A DNA stretch of 64,000 nt from Branchiostoma floridae (lineage: Eukaryota > Chordata > Leptocardii > Amphioxiformes > Branchiostomatidae): NCBI RefSeq assembly GCF_000003815.2, contig NW_023365781.1:56465-120464 (forward strand). Reading direction: 5' to 3'. Both the position numbers and the translations under genes were made by a program. The notes beneath the pieces were generated by a model that was given only the letters and a program-made list of their open reading frames with translations, had not been told where the DNA came from and did no database searches. How positions within the stretch are numbered: the stretch's first letter is position 1; every line of letters starts with the position of its first letter. Below are positions 61,301 through 64,000 of this stretch, one piece after another.

Positions 61301-63575
61301 TTTAAAAATCACAATCCATTATTTCATCAGTAAAGTCTAAAATGTATTCATTAATATACAACCTGAAATTGTCGGTAAAATAATGCTGACAAACGAGGCC
61401 AACATTTAAAGTCTTCAAATCAAAGAAAAGTTGTCCTGAAATGCAAGAAGTCCTTTTTTCACCTCCTTGTTATATGCAATCATCTGTCAATATTATGTCT
61501 AACATGTTCTTGACACAATACAGTAGACTGAAGTATATATAATATAATAATTGTAGGCCTAAACTTTTCTCCCTCATTTCTGCAAACTTGCAGTTAAATG
61601 TTAAGATACACGATGTATTGGTATGTGCATAAAATATTTAGTAATCATAGGTTAATGTCACACTATACCTTCTGAGATGTTCTTGCTTTCTCCTGGTTCA
61701 GGTAAGCTGACAGGTGACAGCTTCTCTCCTGCACTAATGCACACTGGAAAAACATCAACAGTTCCATTTTAACAAAGCTGGATATATTGAATACACTCAC
61801 ACACACTCACTATCCGGTTTATTGTACAATATAAATGTTTTGGGTTCAAATCCCTTGGACTTATTTTTCCTCACTCTGCTCACTCTACTTCCTTGCTTCA
61901 GTCAGGGATGTCCTCTTAGACAGAGCATGTAGAGACAGAGCTCCCATGTTTGAGGTTAGCCTCACCTCAAGCATGTTTAAGTAGTAGTATCCAGTATTTG
62001 ATCCAGTAAAGAATGCTTCATTTTAATGGAAAAGAGTAGAGGTCCATGCAAGTAGGAGAGGCTCAAACCTTACAGTCTGATTTTATACACCTGGTACATG
62101 TACAAAACTGGTGCGTAACAGTTGATGAAATTTTGCAAAGATCTCCAGAAATTTAACACATATGCCATTGGATAAAGCTGAGTCTTCTCTACCAGCAAAA
62201 TTTGCCCCTCAAAATGCAGGAAATATTGTTTCAGAGGGTTAAGAGTTGAACATTGTCCCAGACCCACTAGGATTGTTGGGCCTTCTGCACTTAACAGGAT
62301 TTCCATTCAAAATCCTGGGGACAGAAAAAAATTTAAGGCTGGCTAGAACACTGATATTCAAAACATGCAGAACAAACAAAAAACGAACCTGACTTGACGA
62401 CTTGATGAATGCTGCCCACAGCTGTGGTGACCAGGTTAGCGTGTTCCGTGGCCACCATGATGGTGAACAGCTGCGGATTCTTCAGCACGGCACAGCAGCA
62501 TTCCACAGCTGTCTGCAGCTGCTGTGAGCTGGGCGTGCGCCCCTTGTACAGCAGGTAACACAGGATCTGGAACAGCAATGTGGAAGAAGTTACTGTAAAT
62601 GTGTTTAATTTTGCGGGGATTTAATTTTGCAATGGTTTTAAGTTCGCGATAGCGCCATAGACTGTAGTCTAAAACTATAATGGAAAAGTGTTGGCGGTGG
62701 TTTTAAGTTTGTGGCCACCGTGAAAACCGCGAACATAAAACCACCGTGAACATTTCTGCATTTACAGTAGTTCTTCTCACGCCAGATGGTGCATAGGGCA
62801 GCACCTACAGTTATGTATCTCCACCTCAGTAGCCCTTGGGCCACACAACTTTGTGCAATCACTACCAGGTACAGCTTGTAACACAGATATGGGGCAATAT
62901 TAGAGGTAAAAAAAAACAGGTTTCTAACAAGTTTAGCTCAAAATAAACTAAACTTAAAATTAGGCTAATCTTCTTTTGGTCAGATGCTTCAATTGATGAG
63001 AAGACGGCTGATGCAATTAACATTTTATATACTTGTTATAGTAACGATGATGATAGTTTATAACTTATCCAGAGACATTTTACCAGGTCAATTGCAGTTT
63101 TAAATCTTTTCAGGGACATTTTACCATGTTTGTTTGTTTGTTTGTTTGAACCTTTATTTATTCATGACAATGTCAATGTCAATCACAGTTTTAAATCTTT
63201 TGCAGAAAATACAATTAAATGAAACATTTACCTCTAAGACCAAGATGCTAAATCTGCAGATATCTGTGAAAGAATCTTCGGGAATCTGACACTGTTCGGG
63301 AATCTTACTCAGGGAGAGCAGATACACCGTCAGCCCCGCGGCCATGTGGAACACGGAGTGTCTCCACTCCCGGTCGGCGAACAGCATGTCCATCTTCAGC
63401 CGGTACTTCTCCCGCGGGGGCGTCCGGCTGCGGCTGGCGTGGTTGCCCGGGTGATGGTTGCCGGGGGAGACCAGCTGCTGCGGACTGGGGAGGATGTTGA
63501 CGACGTTGCTGACGTGTCGTAGTAGCGTGATGCAGGATGCGCGCAGGAGGTGGTGAGCCTTCCCCAGCTTCAGAC
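49400..63575 (-). CDS. Huntingtin (HTT), C-terminal 969 residues, 5' part outside window
   Basis: Huntingtin is a large HEAT-repeat scaffold acting in vesicle transport, autophagy and spindle orientation. Nineteen exons (5' to 3' on minus): 63575-63232, 62566-62389, 61743-61669, 61214-60909, 60135-60041, 59540-59386, 59043-58975, 58484-58358, 58006-57755, 57119-56964, 56431-56360, 55895-55780, 54187-54085, 53561-53401, 52678-52496, 51655-51493, 51023-50863, 49855-49765, 49504-49400. All phases agree. Segments close to human HTT from memory: [80 protein letters not shown] and [13 protein letters not shown]. The protein ends LIQLIH, shorter than the human tail. The N-terminal region with any polyQ lies off the right edge. 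The 5'-most visible exon starts in phase 1, so a further upstream exon is required. Confidence 0.95.
54100..54838. repeat. 78-bp minisatellite built from a huntingtin intron/exon boundary
   Basis: Nine units of exactly 78 bp. Each holds ccacatgtacaatacagcac, then ctggtac (the reverse complement of the 3' splice site), then gtgttactataggaaatata. The first unit is the genuine boundary of the exon 54187-54085. The unit is 26 codons and stop-free in the exon's frame. Units differ at only a few positions. Confidence 0.95.
54839..55111 (+). mobile_element. tRNA-derived SINE inserted in the 78-bp array
   Basis: Head atggcctagtgggtagag resembles an A box, and gtgagttcaatccccg a B box. A tRNA-unrelated body follows (cttagcactcagcattctgg, gatgggcgccgcc) with a ctttgactttg tail. 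The target duplication actatag is present at 54832-54838 and 55112-55118, inside a repeat unit. Older copies lie at 5590-5905 and, inverted and partial, at 62770-62880. Confidence 0.88.
55112..55285. repeat. Continuation of the 78-bp array beyond the SINE
   Basis: Two more units of the same 78-bp repeat, showing that the SINE landed within an existing array. Confidence 0.92.
56296..56322. repeat. Interstitial telomere-like repeat
   Basis: ggggttagggttagggttag: three ttaggg-type units inside a huntingtin intron. Confidence 0.8.
56630..56960. repeat. Triplicated 3' exon edge and donor site of a huntingtin exon
   Basis: Three tandem copies (starting near 56630, 56747 and 56853) of about 57 nt from the end of the exon 57119-56964, with its GTAGGG donor and about 45 bp of intron. 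On plus they read taccatgcccatgacagc, then ccaggtaccac and agcaggatttcatattcac. All lie in the intron directly after the real exon. Confidence 0.92.
57290..57465. repeat. Dispersed repeat with CA tail
   Basis: agctgccagggagcccataa with flanking phrases, and a terminal acacacacacacac, related to 44285-44450. Confidence 0.6.
58285..58357. repeat. Partial duplicate of a huntingtin exon in the next intron
   Basis: On plus, gtgtcctgtgcacatctgcg followed by ctgtacaggcccccc closely copies part of the exon 58484-58358 (minus-strand sense [12 protein letters not shown]). It starts right after the exon's donor. The copied part has no acceptor of its own in the right place. Confidence 0.85.
60233..60572. 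mobile_element. hAT MITE with 8-bp TSD
   Basis: The element 60241-60564 (324 bp) has perfect ends cagggctctagccagc and gctggctagagccctg and is flanked by cctcagct at 60233-60240 and 60565-60572. Eight-base target duplication plus caggg ends are the hAT signature. The interior has repeated ccgtcaa/ttgacgg motifs. Confidence 0.93.
62590..62772. mobile_element. TA-flanked palindromic MITE
   Basis: Ends tactgtaaatg and catttacagta are inverted. Internal ccaccgtgaa and ggttttaag motifs pair across the middle. Located in a huntingtin intron. Confidence 0.75.
62770..62880 (-). mobile_element. Partial SINE, 3' half
   Basis: The reverse complement matches the body of the 54839-55111 SINE (agcccttgggccacacaact, gggcagcacc). 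It has no tRNA-like head. Confidence 0.65.
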
Positions 63576-63679
63576 CTGGAGAGAATAAGAAACAGTCATC
63601 CGTAAAATATATAGTTTTATCAGGTTGGTAAGTTATTCATATAGCAAGGTTCTTCAAACACAACCGAGAAAGCACTTAC

Positions 63680-63850
63680 GTCCAACATTTAGTGTCTGTC
63701 AGACACCATCATCAGGATTAGAATGGCTGGATCTGATTCTCGCTACTACTTATAGCGCTGCAGCAGTGAGAATGCCATCCCAAACGTGGCTCAGTTTGTA
63801 GCCCCCTTATCTCTGATGATGGTGTCTGACAGACACCAAAATGTTGTACT
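63680..63850. repeat. Inverted repeat with gtgtctg(a/t)cagacacc arms
   Basis: gtctgtcagacaccatcatc near 63700 is mirrored by gatgatggtgtctgacagac near 63818. The arms also include ccaacattt/aaaatgttg. A small foldback element at the right edge; no huntingtin exon is recognised between 63576 and 64000. Confidence 0.75.
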
Positions 63851-64000
63851 ACTATCTCAATTGTGTTTGAAGAACCTTACTATATGTAGAAATAGTCATG
63901 CCTTCTAGGACCATAGGTATCAACACAGCATTGATGTGTTAAAAAATTCATTTTTCCCTAGAACTACATGCATGATAGTGGAGTGGAACACCTTGCTCCC

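Noticed and set aside
63900-64000. Possible further huntingtin exon at the right edge
   Set aside because: A short minus-strand frame (SKVFHSTIMH) followed by gtagtt was considered, but it ends in phase 0 while the next exon needs phase 1, and no huntingtin similarity is recognised.

Overview
The window looks like a piece of a lancelet (amphioxus, Branchiostoma-type) genome, or of a close relative. It is an AT-rich eukaryotic contig with GT-AG introns and very dense non-autonomous transposons. Its gene families are animal: huntingtin, an eight-cysteine-loop tetraspanin, class A GPCRs, a CARD/TIR protein and an LRR membrane protein. The lancelet call rests on general knowledge of these families (CARD/TIR fusions, large GPCR tandem arrays) and not on a database match. 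Three runs of N are assembly gaps.

Layout. 1-5.0 kb: a 157-bp satellite array, interspersed repeats and an 11-bp minisatellite. 5.18-21.5 kb (+): a complete eight-exon TspanC8-type tetraspanin with two alternative last exons and one GC-AG intron. Its introns hold a 3-kb palindrome, many MITEs and an intronless antisense LRR/transmembrane gene (16.9-17.9 kb, -). 22-34 kb: a local cluster of divergent intronless class A GPCRs, with two intact genes (24.9-26.1 and 32.0-33.2 kb, +) and at least four broken pieces left by inversion, internal deletion and frameshift. 35.4-44.8 kb (-): a 13-exon gene of 1372 codons whose domain order is CARD, TIR, an unassigned alpha/beta segment, dynamin-like GTPase and DSTYK-like protein kinase. 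All 12 splice junctions agree in phase. 44.8-49.4 kb: intergenic, repeat-bearing. 49.4-63.6 kb (-): the last 19 exons (about 969 residues) of huntingtin; the 5' part of that gene lies beyond the right edge.

The two most unusual items are these. (1) The CARD-TIR-GTPase-kinase protein keeps the TIR glutamate used by NADase TIRs and a full set of GTPase motifs, but it has lost the kinase beta3 lysine and the DFG aspartate. It looks like an innate-immune or cell-death signalling protein with a pseudokinase tail. (2) In three huntingtin introns, exon edges have been tandemly copied together with their splice sites. One is a 78-bp (26-codon) array that is open in the huntingtin frame and carries a 3' splice site in every unit, so acceptor choice could add 26-residue blocks to the protein.

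The genes do not form an operon or an obvious pathway. The tetraspanin family partners ADAM10 in Notch-type shedding. The GPCR family lacks the Arg of DRY and the Tyr of NPxxY in both intact copies, which suggests altered G-protein coupling. All functions are inferred from sequence alone.
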